The notes under the pieces: generated by a model
Databases searched by the model: none
What the model saw: only the letters and a program-made list of their open reading frames with translations
Told to the model about the DNA's origin: nothing
Assembly (NCBI RefSeq): GCF_009831625.1
Contig: NZ_WUUS01000004.1
Coordinates: 263,743 to 327,742 of the forward strand
Length of the DNA stretch: 64,000 nt
Reading direction: 5' to 3'
Source: Halobaculum saliterrae
GTDB lineage: Archaea > Halobacteriota > Halobacteria > Halobacteriales > Haloferacaceae
Part shown: piece by piece, positions 25,404 to 33,871 of the stretch
Position numbering within the stretch: position 1 is the first letter of the stretch
Layout: every line of letters starts with the position of its first letter
Made by a program: the position numbers and the translations under genes

Positions 25404-26210
25404 TTATCGCAGCGAGTCGACGCCGGTCGCGGGGTAGCCGACGACGTGGTCGACGCCGACGGCCTTCAGGTCGCGCACGCGTTCGCCGACCGTCTCGGGG
25501 TCGCCGACGAGCGCGAAGTCGCGCACCGCCGCCGAGAGCACCTCGCGGGCGCGCCCCGTCGCCGCGGCGTCGGTCTCGGCGCCCTCGGGGAGCGCCTCGC
25601 GGACTGGCCTGCGACGCGCCGCGTACGCGCCCACGGCGTCGAGGACGGCGTCCTCGTCGTCCGTCGGGACCACGGGCGCGTAGAGGGCGAGTTCGCCGTC
25701 GAAGCCCGCCGCACGCAGTCCGCGCACGTCGCGCTCGGTCGAGCGAGAGAGCAGGTCGTACTGGACGCCGCCGGCCGCGAGCGCGAGGCGCTCGACGCCC
25801 TCGGTGCCGACCCACGGCGTGCCGCCGGCCTCGCGAACGGCGGCCGCCGCGTCGCCGAGGCGGGGCGCGACCGCGCGCTCCCGCTCGGCATCCGAGAGGT
25901 ACGCGCCGTGACCCGCGACGAGCACGCGCTTCGCGGCGTCGGGCAGCGTCGCAACCAACGAGTCGTCGCCGCGGGGGTCGAAGCCGTCGGCGCGGACCGG
26001 CGTCGTCACCCGGAGGTCGACCGATCCCGCGAGATCGGCGAGCGTTTCGGGGTCGGGCAGCGCCTCGCGTCCCTCGTAGTCGAGGCACACGAGGTCGACC
26101 GGGAGGTCGGCGGCGACGGACACGTCGCACTCGGTCGGCTTGAGCGCGACTCCGTCGAGTCCTGTTCGGGAGACGACGCTGTCGGCGGGTTCGGATGCGG
26201 TGAGTGTCAT
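25404..26210 (-). CDS. Luciferase-like (F420-type) TIM-barrel family protein
   Basis: 268 residues. The C-terminal RDFALVGDPETVGERVRDLKAVGVDHVVGYPATG is the signature ending of the bacterial-luciferase/F420-dependent superfamily, and the WVGTEGVERLALAAGGVQYDLLSRSTERDVRGLRAAGFDGELALYAPVV region contains barrel strands. The N-terminal half diverges from true F420 oxidoreductases and matches a haloarchaeal group of luciferase-like proteins (DUF7388, from memory). Whether it binds F420 cannot be read here. About 300 bp with no recognisable gene follow upstream. Confidence 0.72.
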   Translation of the reverse strand: MTLTASEPADSVVSRTGLDGVALKPTECDVSVAADLPVDLVCLDYEGREALPDPETLADLAGSVDLRVTTPVRADGFDPRGDDSLVATLPDAAKRVLVAGHGAYLSDAERERAVAPRLGDAAAAVREAGGTPWVGTEGVERLALAAGGVQYDLLSRSTERDVRGLRAAGFDGELALYAPVVPTDDEDAVLDAVGAYAARRRPVREALPEGAETDAAATGRAREVLSAAVRDFALVGDPETVGERVRDLKAVGVDHVVGYPATGVDSLR

Positions 26211-26509
26211 TGGTTGGAGCGGTGAGGCAGGTCGGCGAAGTCGGTGGGTTCGGGGAAGTCGACGGAGTCGGTCGAGTCTCTCGACACGTCGAGATCGGTC
26301 GGAGCGATCGAACGAGGTCGCTGCCGTCGCGTCGACGGAGCGAGTTGCGGCGGCAGTGTCGAGGGAGAACTAGGACCGTCGCGGAACGCGATCCATCGCC
26401 TGTGCAGCCATACTCAACATGAACACGTTCGCGGGAATAAGCGTGGTGTTCCCGTCAGAATCGACGCGCCGGGCCTGGGGTTCTTCACCGTGGGGGAACA
26501 GCGGCGGGT
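26211..26509. other. Intergenic region without recognisable gene
   Basis: About 300 bp between the luciferase-like gene (leftward) and the first of two tiny membrane genes (rightward). It is rich in GTCG/TCGA repeats at low complexity and has no frame with plausible protein on either strand. It holds one inverted repeat (GAACAC 26421-26426 and GTGTTC 26446-26451) about 60 bp before the first tiny gene. No good TATA box is obvious near either start. Confidence 0.6.
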
Positions 26510-26674
26510 ATGTCCGACGCTGGCGGCGCCGATCGCGGTCCGATCGTCACGAGCGGAGAGCGGTCGATCACGGACCGCTACGGGAGCGTCGACGGCTGGG
26601 TGAAGGCGTCGATCGCGCTGGCGGGCGTCCTCCTGTTGTTCTTCCTCGCGCTGGTCGTCGTGAGCTACGTCTGA
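26510..26674 (+). CDS. 54-residue single-pass membrane protein, copy 1
   Basis: A 30-residue polar N-terminus (MSDAGGADRGPIVTSGERS...) is followed by one hydrophobic helix ending in FFLALVVVSYV at the very C-terminus. The next gene, 75 bp downstream, ends in nearly the same FFLALVVLSYV, so they form a tandem paralogous pair. Tail-anchored topology with the polar part in the cytoplasm is most likely. No homologue recognised. Confidence 0.65.
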   Translation: MSDAGGADRGPIVTSGERSITDRYGSVDGWVKASIALAGVLLLFFLALVVVSYV

Positions 26675-26749
26675 GCGGTCACCGACGCCGGTCGACGCCG
26701 TCCGCCCCGGCGCCGCCGACTACTTGTGGACCCGCAGCCTATCGGTGCC

Positions 26750-26890
26750 GTGGACATCAGTAACCTCATCGTGGACTCGGACGACGGCGGCCGGAGCGTC
26801 GTCCAGTCGAGCCGCGTCGCCTCCATCCTCGTACTGGCGGGCGCGTTGGGTCTGTTCTTCCTCGCGCTCGTCGTTCTCAGCTACGTCTGA
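26750..26890 (+). CDS. 46-residue single-pass membrane protein, copy 2
   Basis: Starts at GTG (VDISNLIVDSDDGG) and ends with the helix ASILVLAGALGLFFLALVVLSYV. Its last 11 residues match those of the preceding 54-residue protein except at one position, while the polar N-termini differ. An upstream in-frame GTG (26726) would add eight residues. Divergent N-termini with a conserved membrane tail suggest that the transmembrane segment carries the function, for example a complex subunit or membrane anchor. Confidence 0.6.
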   Translation: MDISNLIVDSDDGGRSVVQSSRVASILVLAGALGLFFLALVVLSYV

Positions 26891-26910
26891 GGGCCGGTCG
26901 GTCGACCGCG

Positions 26911-27510
26911 TCACACCGGGAGGTCGGCGTCCGGGTCGACGACGCGGTCGACCTCCCGTGGCATCTCCCAGTCGGCGAGCAGTTCGAGCAGTTGCACGAG
27001 CATGCGGCCGGTCGCCCCCCAGACGGTGTAGCCGTCGACGTGGAAGAAGTGGAGGCGGATCTCCCCGTAGTGCGGGTGGTCGCGGCGTTCGGACTCGTAG
27101 TTCTCCCGGTCGGTCAGTTCCGAGACGGGGAGGATCGCGATCTCGGCGACCTCGTCGTCGCTGGGGACGTACTCGCGGTCGGGGGCGGTGCCGACGAACG
27201 GCGTGACCGCGTACTCGGAGACCGTCCGGATGTCGTCGATGCGGCCGACGACCTCGACCTCCTCGGGCCGCAGGCCGATCTCCTCGTTCGCCTCCCGCAG
27301 CGCCGTCGCGGTGAGGTCGGCGTCCTGGGACTCGACGCCGCCGCCGGGGAAGCTCATCTGCCCGGGATGGCTCCCGAGATGGTCGGCCCGCTTCGTGAAG
27401 AGGACGTGCGGCGCGCCGTCGCGGTCGACGACCGGCGCCAGCACCGCGGCGCGCCGCTCGGCGTCCGTCACCTCGACGGGCGCGTGCCGGCGAACGCGCT
27501 CGAAGTTCAT
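26911..27510 (-). CDS. CoA pyrophosphatase (NUDIX)
   Basis: 199 residues. The Nudix box begins with GGGVESQDADLTATALREAN and continues EEIGL, and it is preceded by the UPF0035 signature (LFTKRADHLGSHPGQMSFPGG) that marks CoA pyrophosphatases of the NudL/YeaB/PCD1 type, which cleave CoA to ADP and phosphopantetheine. The C-terminal region (IRLHFFHVDGYTVWGATGRMLVQLLELL) is typical. It is convergent with the two tiny membrane genes. ATG 27510 matches the family; an upstream ATG at 27594 would add a poorly conserved tail. Confidence 0.88.
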   Translation of the reverse strand: MNFERVRRHAPVEVTDAERRAAVLAPVVDRDGAPHVLFTKRADHLGSHPGQMSFPGGGVESQDADLTATALREANEEIGLRPEEVEVVGRIDDIRTVSEYAVTPFVGTAPDREYVPSDDEVAEIAILPVSELTDRENYESERRDHPHYGEIRLHFFHVDGYTVWGATGRMLVQLLELLADWEMPREVDRVVDPDADLPV

Positions 27511-27605
27511 ACCCTCACTGTTCGCCCGTCCGGCTTCAAGCGTGCGGTCGTGTCGAACGTCGCGGTCGGTCGCCGTCGCCCCGAACACGTTCACTCACCG
27601 CTTCG

Positions 27606-28721
27606 TCACTCGTCGGCGACCTCGCCGTTCGCGGCGTCCCGTGCGTCCGCCCGCGCGGCGGCGGCGACGTCGGCGGGCGACAGGTCGGTCGACTCCCACG
27701 GCGGCAGCCGCGTGTCCTGTCCGGGGGGTGCGATCGACTCGGCGTACGTGCGCACCTGATCGCGCTCGCCGCCCCGGTCGTAGGCGAGCCCGTTGAACGC
27801 GGCGTCGGCGGCGTACCGGTCGACGTACGACGCGGCGGCGGAACGGTAAGCGTCCGGCAACGCGTCGTAGTCCGGGTCGACGCCGTGTTCCTCGGCCGCG
27901 CGCAGCAGCGCCGCGCCGACCGACCGGCTCATGTCCGAGAGCCCGGTCGGCCCGGACACCGCCCGGTGGTCGTGCTCGTAGCTGCCCAGGTCGACCTGCG
28001 CGGCGCCGTCGACGCCGACCGCGTCGTAGGCGGCCGCGAGGGTGCCGACCTCGAGCCCCCACGTGCGCTGGACGGGCATCGCGGCGACCACGTCGCCGGT
28101 CGCGGCGAACTCCCCGGCGAGCGCGTAGCGGAACGCCGCCATGTACTCGAGGAACTCGGAGTCGGGCGCGGAGTCGCGGAGCGCGCGCACCAGCGGGGTG
28201 TAGAACAGCCGGAACAGGCGTCCGTACAGCTGCTCGTTCTCCACGCGGGCGTAGTACCCCTTCGAGAACTCGAAACCGTTCGCCAGCGGGAACAGCAGCC
28301 GACGGACGTACTCCCGCGAGTAGGACTTCGTGTCGGCGTCGTGGAGGACGACGTACTCCGAGTCGAGCGCCCGCCCCAGTGCCAGCCACACGTCCCGTCC
28401 CTTCCCGCGCTCGCCGTCGAGGCCGGCGTCGTCGAGCAGATCCGCGACGCGCGGGCCGTCGCACCACAGCGTCTCCAGCGGGAGGTCGAAGCCGGCGAGC
28501 CACTCGCGGAAGGCGCCGACGCGGTCGGCGGGCGCGCGCAGCGGGACGATCACTCGTTCGGGGTCGAGCGCCTCGAGTTCCGAGAGCACGCGCTCGGCGG
28601 CGAGCCCCGCGTACTCGCGTTCGGTCATCGGCACGACGACGGCCGCCCGGTCCGTCGGCGCGTCGGGCGCCCCCTCGCCGAACGCGTGGAGCGTGGCGAC
28701 GCGCTCCTGCACGTATTCCAT
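27606..28721 (-). CDS. GT2-type glycosyltransferase, GpgS-like
   Basis: 371 residues. An N-terminal Rossmann fold (RAAVVVPMTEREY) leads to GKGRDVW (about residues 106-112) and the metal-binding DAD motif (128-130), spaced as in glucosyl-3-phosphoglycerate synthases of family GT81. The C-terminal half has FEFSKGYYARVENEQLYGRLFRLF and GLEVGTLAAAYD. Products of this group are glucosyl- or mannosylglycerate-type osmolytes or related glycoconjugates. No phosphatase gene of the GpgP type is adjacent, so the assignment rests on fold alone. Confidence 0.75.
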   Translation of the reverse strand: MEYVQERVATLHAFGEGAPDAPTDRAAVVVPMTEREYAGLAAERVLSELEALDPERVIVPLRAPADRVGAFREWLAGFDLPLETLWCDGPRVADLLDDAGLDGERGKGRDVWLALGRALDSEYVVLHDADTKSYSREYVRRLLFPLANGFEFSKGYYARVENEQLYGRLFRLFYTPLVRALRDSAPDSEFLEYMAAFRYALAGEFAATGDVVAAMPVQRTWGLEVGTLAAAYDAVGVDGAAQVDLGSYEHDHRAVSGPTGLSDMSRSVGAALLRAAEEHGVDPDYDALPDAYRSAAASYVDRYAADAAFNGLAYDRGGERDQVRTYAESIAPPGQDTRLPPWESTDLSPADVAAAARADARDAANGEVADE

Positions 28722-28863
28722 CGACGGATCACAGGGCCGCGCGGCGAATAAACCCGGGGATAGCGGGTCCGTCGGTGAGGGACGCGACCCGTCGATCCGG
28801 ATCGCTCGCCCCGGTCCGAACTCCCCGCGGAACGAAGCGAGACTATATCGCCGACGGAGTCAT

Positions 28864-28882
28864 CGAAGAGATTTCCTCTTCG
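28864..28882. promoter_or_regulatory. Inverted repeat upstream of the symporter operon
   Basis: CGAAGAG (28864-28870), 5-nt spacer, CTCTTCG (28876-28882). The 223-bp gap between the divergent glycosyltransferase and DUF3311 genes holds this perfect 7-bp palindrome about 65 nt before the DUF3311 start. Possible operator; no regulator can be named. Confidence 0.35.
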
Positions 28883-28944
28883 AACTCGCAAACGAATGGA
28901 CGATCTGGCAACATTCATGGTGTACGAACGGCTACCACCGCGCG

Positions 28945-29172
28945 ATGACGCGAACACGAAGTGACGCGCTGTGGGTCGGGGCGTTCGCCCTGCTCGTCGC
29001 GTTCGCGGTCCCCTGGTTCCTCTGGGGCGACGCGACGGTCGTCGCGGGGCTGCCGCTGTGGCTGTGGTGGCACGTCGGCTGGATGGCGCTGGCGAGCGTG
29101 GCGTTCGCCGCGTTCGCGCGCGGCGACGCGTGGGACCGCGGCGTCGACGCGGAGGTGATCCGGCGTGGCTGA
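28945..29172 (+). CDS. DUF3311 membrane protein, symporter accessory
   Basis: 75 residues with two transmembrane helices (LWVGAFALLVAFAVPWFLWG and LWLWWHVGWMALASVAFAAFA). The PWFLWG...GLPLWLWWHV motif is diagnostic of DUF3311, a small protein usually encoded directly before sodium:solute symporters. Its stop overlaps the symporter start by 8 bp, so the two are made as a pair; it probably assists assembly of, or transport by, the symporter. Confidence 0.85.
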   Translation: MTRTRSDALWVGAFALLVAFAVPWFLWGDATVVAGLPLWLWWHVGWMALASVAFAAFARGDAWDRGVDAEVIRRG

Positions 29173-30643
29173 CCTCGCCGTCTCGCTCGGCGTCGTCGTC
29201 GGCTACCTGTTGATCGCGCTCGCGATCGGTGTGCTGGCGTACCGGCTCACCGACCGCACGGCGGAGGACTACTACCTCGCCTCCCGGTCGGTCGGGACCG
29301 TCGTCCTCCTGTTCACGACGTTCGCGACCCTGCTGTCGGCGTTCACCTTCTTCGGGGGACCGAACCTCGCGTTCTCCGCCGGGCCGGAGTGGATCCTCGT
29401 GATGGGGCTGATGGACGGCATCCTGTTCGCGCTGCTGTGGTACGCGATCGGCTACAAGCAGTGGCTCGTCGGGAAGGCCCACGGCTACGTGACCCTCGGG
29501 GAGATGCTCGGCGATCGGTTCGACTCCACCGCGCTCCGGGGACTCGTCGCCGGCGTGAGCCTGCTGTGGCTGTTCCCGTACGTGATGCTCCAGCAGATCG
29601 GCGCCGGGCAGGCGCTCGTGGGGCTGACCGACGGCGCGGTCCCCTACTGGGCCGGCGCGGCGCTGATCACGGTGTTCATGATCGCGTACGTCGGCCTGTC
29701 GGGGCTGCGCGGGGTCGCGTGGACGGACACGCTGCAGGGCGTGTTCATGCTCGGCGTGATCTGGCTCGCGGTCGCGTGGATCGCCTCCTCGGCGGGCGGC
29801 GTCTCGGCGCTGACGGCGGGGATGACCGACGCGGCGCCCGAGTTCGCGGCGCTGGGCGGCGGGCTGTACTCGCCGCAGTGGATGATCGCGCAGGCGGTCG
29901 TCATCGCCTTCGGCGTCGCCGCGTTCCCGCAGGTGAACCAGCGGTTCTTCATGGCAGACCGCGTCGAGACGCTCAAGCGCTCGTTCGCACTGTGGCCCGT
30001 GCTCGTCCTCCTGCTGTTCGTGCCTGCGTTCCTGCTCGGGTCGTGGGCGGTCGGGCTGGGGATCGAGGTGCCCGACGGGAGCAACGTCCTCCCGTTGCTG
30101 CTCAACGAGTACACGCCCGCGTGGTTCGCGGCGCTGGTGATCGCCGGCGCCCTGGCGGCGATGATGTCCTCCTCGGACTCGATGCTGCTGTCGGGGTCGT
30201 CGTACCTCACCCGCGACATCTACCGCCCGTTCGTCGCGCCCGACGCGAGCGACGAGCGCGAGGGCTGGATCGGCCGCGTCGGCGTCGCCGTCTTCGCCTC
30301 CTCGACGTTCCTTGCGTCGCTGCTCGTCGGCGGCGGCGGCGGGCTGGACGTGCTCGTCACGCTGGGCGACACGGCCTTCGGCGGGTACGCCCAGCTCACG
30401 ATCCCGCTGTTGCTAGCGCTCTACTGGAGCGGAACGACCGAGTGGGGAATGCTCGCGGGAATCGCGACCGCGGAGGTCGCGTACCTCGCGCACGTGTTCC
30501 TCCCGCTGCCGGCGACGTATCTCACGTGGGACTTCGCGCTGTGGTGCATGCTGCTGTCGCTGGTCGCGACGGTCGCGGTGTCGACGATGACCGCGAGCGC
30601 GCCCGCGGAGAACGCGGCGAAGTTCGGGGTCGGCGCCGACTGA
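29165..30643 (+). CDS. Sodium:solute symporter family transporter
   Basis: 492 residues, GTG start, about 13 transmembrane helices of the LeuT-fold SSS family (pantothenate/proline/acetate-like). Conserved segments: TLLSAFTFFGGPNLAFSAG, YKQWLVGKAHGYVTLGEMLGDRF, AFPQVNQRFFMAD, and ALAAMMSSSDSMLLSGSSYLTRDIYRP with the sodium site serines. The substrate cannot be assigned; DUF3311 association is typical of the monocarboxylate/pantothenate-like branch. Its start lies inside the DUF3311 gene. Confidence 0.9.
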   Translation: MADLAVSLGVVVGYLLIALAIGVLAYRLTDRTAEDYYLASRSVGTVVLLFTTFATLLSAFTFFGGPNLAFSAGPEWILVMGLMDGILFALLWYAIGYKQWLVGKAHGYVTLGEMLGDRFDSTALRGLVAGVSLLWLFPYVMLQQIGAGQALVGLTDGAVPYWAGAALITVFMIAYVGLSGLRGVAWTDTLQGVFMLGVIWLAVAWIASSAGGVSALTAGMTDAAPEFAALGGGLYSPQWMIAQAVVIAFGVAAFPQVNQRFFMADRVETLKRSFALWPVLVLLLFVPAFLLGSWAVGLGIEVPDGSNVLPLLLNEYTPAWFAALVIAGALAAMMSSSDSMLLSGSSYLTRDIYRPFVAPDASDEREGWIGRVGVAVFASSTFLASLLVGGGGGLDVLVTLGDTAFGGYAQLTIPLLLALYWSGTTEWGMLAGIATAEVAYLAHVFLPLPATYLTWDFALWCMLLSLVATVAVSTMTASAPAENAAKFGVGAD

Positions 30644-30689
30644 CGCGCGCCACGGCACGCTTTTCCCGTCACCCGACCACCGCCCGAGC

Positions 30690-31667
30690 ATGCAGACGCA
30701 CGTCGTCCCGGTCGGGTTCGACTACGACCGACTCATCGCGCCGCTCGTCCGCGACCAGATCGACGTGGACCGGGTCGTGCTGCTCGAGGGGGCCGTCGGG
30801 AGCGAGGCCAACGTCGAGTACTCCCGGAACCTCTCGGGGAAGCTAGAGACGGACTTCCGGAACCTGCTCGGGGCGGAAACCGAGCGCGTCGAGATCGCCG
30901 ACGTGTACGACTACGACGCCGCCTTCGAGCAGGCGTACGACCTCATCAACGAGGAACTGGACGCGGGCCGGGAGGTGTGGGTGAACGTCTCCTCGATGCC
31001 CCGGCCCGTCTCGTTCGCGTTCGCCACGGCCGCCCACTCGGTGACGCTGGAGCGACAGGCCGACCGCGACCGGATCCACACCTACTACACGGCGCCCGAG
31101 AAGTACCTCGAGACCGAGTTGGCCGAGGAGCTCCGGGCCGACCGCGACCTCCTGCGGGACCTCCTCGACGGCGTCGGCGACGACGCGGTCGAGGTCGGTG
31201 ACGGCGCCGCGGAAGCGGCCGACGACGCCGGATCGGTCGCCGGGGTCGACGTCGGTCGCATCCGTGAACGCCTCTCGACGGCGACGGACCTGCTCGCCGA
31301 GTTCGACGAGCGCGGCACGACCATCGGCGCCAAGGAGGTCGACGGCAAACACATCATCGAGCTTCCGGTCGCCTCCTTCTCGAACGTGAAGCCCTTCGAG
31401 GAGGTGATCCTGTTCAAGCTCGGGGAACACGGCGAGTTCGAGTCGGTGAGCGAACTGGCGAAGGCGCTGGCGTCCGAACTGAACGAGGAGTACACCGACT
31501 CGTTCCGCTCGAAGGTCATCTACAACGTCGACCGCCTCGGTCCGGGCGGGAAGGGGTACATCGAGCAGGAGTCTCACGGGAAGTCCTACCGGACGCGCCT
31601 CTCGCGCATCGGCGAGCTGTGGGTGCGCGCACACGCTGCCGAGGACTCGTCCGACTACGATCGGTAG
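30690..31667 (+). CDS. HFX_2341-family (DUF6293) CARF-like transcriptional regulator
   Basis: 325 residues. The N-terminal 130 residues are a Rossmann-like domain (HVVPVGFDYDRLIAPL, VVLLEGAVGSEANVEYSRNL, EVWVNVSSMPRPVSFAFATAAHSVTLE) related to the CARF domain that senses cyclic oligoadenylates in CRISPR effectors. After a linker, the C-terminal part (VILFKLGEHGEFESVSELAKALASELNEEYTDSFRSKVIYNVDRL) is a winged helix. The family is known in haloarchaea as HFX_2341-type regulators. No CRISPR or cas gene is in the window. An orphan gene downstream of the symporter by about 45 bp. Confidence 0.83.
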   Translation: MQTHVVPVGFDYDRLIAPLVRDQIDVDRVVLLEGAVGSEANVEYSRNLSGKLETDFRNLLGAETERVEIADVYDYDAAFEQAYDLINEELDAGREVWVNVSSMPRPVSFAFATAAHSVTLERQADRDRIHTYYTAPEKYLETELAEELRADRDLLRDLLDGVGDDAVEVGDGAAEAADDAGSVAGVDVGRIRERLSTATDLLAEFDERGTTIGAKEVDGKHIIELPVASFSNVKPFEEVILFKLGEHGEFESVSELAKALASELNEEYTDSFRSKVIYNVDRLGPGGKGYIEQESHGKSYRTRLSRIGELWVRAHAAEDSSDYDR

Positions 31668-31746
31668 GCCCCCGACCGGACCCGACGGTCCACCCGACCG
31701 CGATCGGTCGGTCTCTCTCGGTCGAGAACGGGTCCGCCCTCCCGCC

Positions 31747-32886
31747 TCAGAACTCGAACCCGCGCGGCGCGGCCGACGGGGCCAGCGGCGTCGCCGGCAG
31801 TCGCTCGGGAACAGCGGGGTCGTTGAACGCGCCGGGCGCGACGTCGTTCGGGCCGTCGGGGTGGAACACCGACGCCAACGCGTGGAGCTGGTCGCGCCCG
31901 ACGCCCAGCTCGAACTGCCCGCCCCCGTACAGCGTCACGTCGCGCTCGCGGGCCCACTCGAGCGTGTCCGACAGCGACTCCAGCGTCCCGAACCGCGAGG
32001 GCTTGACGTTGAGCCACTCCGGCTCCCACGGCAGGTCCTCGACGCTCGCGACGCCGGTGATCGGGTAGTCCCACGAGACGCGGTGCTCCTCGCCCTCGAA
32101 CGCGTGCCGGGTCTCGTCGGTGACCGCGGGGTCCTCGATCACCGCGTTCGGGAACGACTCCAGCACCCACTCGTAGAACTCGGCGTCGGGCTCCTGGTCG
32201 ACCTCGGTCCCCTCGTACAGCCCCTTCAGGTCGAGGACGCGCACCCGTTCGGTCGGGAGGTCCGCGACCACCTCGTCGGTCCAGTCGTCGGTGGGGTCGA
32301 GCTTGAATCCGATCCCGGGGACGCGTTCGGCGATGGCCGTCACGCGGTCCGCTGACGGGCCTTGCGGGTCCCCCGCTCGGCTGTTCGAGTCGGTCCCCGA
32401 CTCGCTCGGCTCCCCCAGCCGCGTCGACGCGGCGAAGGCGACCGGGTCGCGCTCGCGGTCGAGGATGCTCGCGAGGTCCGTGTCCGCCTGGCGGAGCGCC
32501 AGATCGGTCGCGGCCGACTCGACCGCCCACCGTCGGTAGGCGTGCCCGGTGTCCCGCTCCGGCTCCCCCTTCGGGAACAGGTCCACGTCGTCGAGGCGGT
32601 TCGAGAACTCCCGGAACGTCCACTCGCCGACGAGTGCCGCCTCGAAGCCGAGGCCGTCGGCCGGCGTGCGCGGGTCGCGCTCGGGGTTCGCGAACAGCGC
32701 GTCGTGGTCCGGGGCGTCGTAGGTCACGTCCTCGCCGCGGCCGAGTTCGCCGTCGCCGCGCAGACGGAACGTCGTGCTCACGCGCTCGAACCCGGAGGAG
32801 GTGTCGCGTGCGCGTCGCCTGAGCCCCACCGACTCGATCGTCAGCGGGAGGTCGGCGATCGCGCGGTAGAGGGTGGGTGTGCTCAC
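31747..32886 (-). CDS. Enolase-superfamily protein, MLE/MR-like
   Basis: 379 residues with an N-terminal capping domain and a (beta/alpha)7-beta barrel. Metal ligand strands are visible as RVLDLKG (Asp), AVIEDPAV (Glu) and VSWDYPIT (Asp); the beta-6 lysine is in LNVKPSRFG. The usual K-x-K acid/base motif of beta-2 reads FKLDP, so the second lysine is aspartate. It is often labelled as an o-succinylbenzoate-synthase-like protein, but no menaquinone genes are nearby and the altered motif argues for another substrate. Transcribed alone between opposite-strand genes. Confidence 0.8.
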   Translation of the reverse strand: MSTPTLYRAIADLPLTIESVGLRRRARDTSSGFERVSTTFRLRGDGELGRGEDVTYDAPDHDALFANPERDPRTPADGLGFEAALVGEWTFREFSNRLDDVDLFPKGEPERDTGHAYRRWAVESAATDLALRQADTDLASILDRERDPVAFAASTRLGEPSESGTDSNSRAGDPQGPSADRVTAIAERVPGIGFKLDPTDDWTDEVVADLPTERVRVLDLKGLYEGTEVDQEPDAEFYEWVLESFPNAVIEDPAVTDETRHAFEGEEHRVSWDYPITGVASVEDLPWEPEWLNVKPSRFGTLESLSDTLEWARERDVTLYGGGQFELGVGRDQLHALASVFHPDGPNDVAPGAFNDPAVPERLPATPLAPSAAPRGFEF

Positions 32887-32944
32887 GGTCGGAGTCTCTC
32901 CCCCGCGGGGGATAGCCCTTACCCGTCCGCGGGGGAGCCGACGG

Positions 32945-33703
32945 TCAGGATCGACGGTCGGTCGCCTCGAGCAGCTTCACCCGCGTCGCCAGCGCGAGGA
33001 ACGTCGCCGTGAGCGTGAGAACGACCGCGCCGGCGGCGGCGATCTCGTGGGTCGGCGACAGGTGGGTGAACCCCTCCCCGGGTCCGATCAACTGCTGGCC
33101 GGGCAACAGCGTGTGGTGTGGGGTGCCGGCGACCGGGAGGAAGTAGTCGACGACGTCGTTGAGTCCGTACCACGCGACGGCGACGGCGACCGCGCGCACC
33201 GGGAACTCGGAGATCCGATAGAGGAGGAACCCCTCGACGGTCATCGCGAGGTGCGAGAACAGGAGGAACAGATACATCGGGAGCGGGTTGGCGGCGGTGA
33301 ACCCGTCGGCGAACGCGAGGAGGACGAGCGGGGTCCACAGCCCCAGCTTCCAGCAGCCGAAGAAGGCCAGCACGTTCACGTACTCGTTCGACCGCCCGAG
33401 CGTCCACAGGCCGAGCGCGAGCGCGATGAACAGCGTCGCGACCGGCGAGTCGGGGACGAAGGCCCACATGCTCGGCGGCGTCCCGGCGAGCTGCCAGGTG
33501 ATCAGCGGGTCCGACAGCGGGAGCGGGTGGAACCCGTAGTACCAGAAGCCGAAGGCGGTGCCGACGAGGTTGATCGCGACGACGAGCGCCGCGAGCCGGA
33601 GGCCGAGGTTCTCGACGGCGCGCGGGAGCGGCGCGACGTACCACGGGAGGTCGGGGCGTTCGGGGAGACCGTCGGCGGCGGTCAGGTCGGCGAGGAGACT
33701 CAT
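32945..33703 (-). CDS. DUF1405 membrane protein, copy A
   Basis: 252 residues, about six transmembrane helices. The GFWYYGFHPLPLSDPLITWQ and YGLNDVVDYFLPVAGTPHHTLLP segments are characteristic of DUF1405, a family of unknown membrane proteins in archaea and Bacillales. It is head-to-head with a second DUF1405 protein at 33872, which shares YY...DP topology, a two-residue FG/YG motif and a comparable VVDY-like helix. Start ATG 33703. Confidence 0.85.
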   Translation of the reverse strand: MSLLADLTAADGLPERPDLPWYVAPLPRAVENLGLRLAALVVAINLVGTAFGFWYYGFHPLPLSDPLITWQLAGTPPSMWAFVPDSPVATLFIALALGLWTLGRSNEYVNVLAFFGCWKLGLWTPLVLLAFADGFTAANPLPMYLFLLFSHLAMTVEGFLLYRISEFPVRAVAVAVAWYGLNDVVDYFLPVAGTPHHTLLPGQQLIGPGEGFTHLSPTHEIAAAGAVVLTLTATFLALATRVKLLEATDRRS

Positions 33704-33871
33704 TCGGGTGTGGCGAGTGGTGGCGCGTCGGCGGCTTAGCCGTGGCGGTGCGCGGCGGCGCCGACGCGACGGCGGCGCGGAACGACGCGAACCCGTTCCC
33801 GGGAACCCACGCGTCGCCGGCGCGGGACCACGACCGATTAAGCCGGCGGCGGCCGAAGTCGCGTCAAGACC

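Noticed and set aside
26419-26763. Overlapping plus-strand frame of about 114 codons
   Set aside because: Arg-rich, overlaps the first tiny membrane gene in another frame, and contains no hydrophobic or domain signal.
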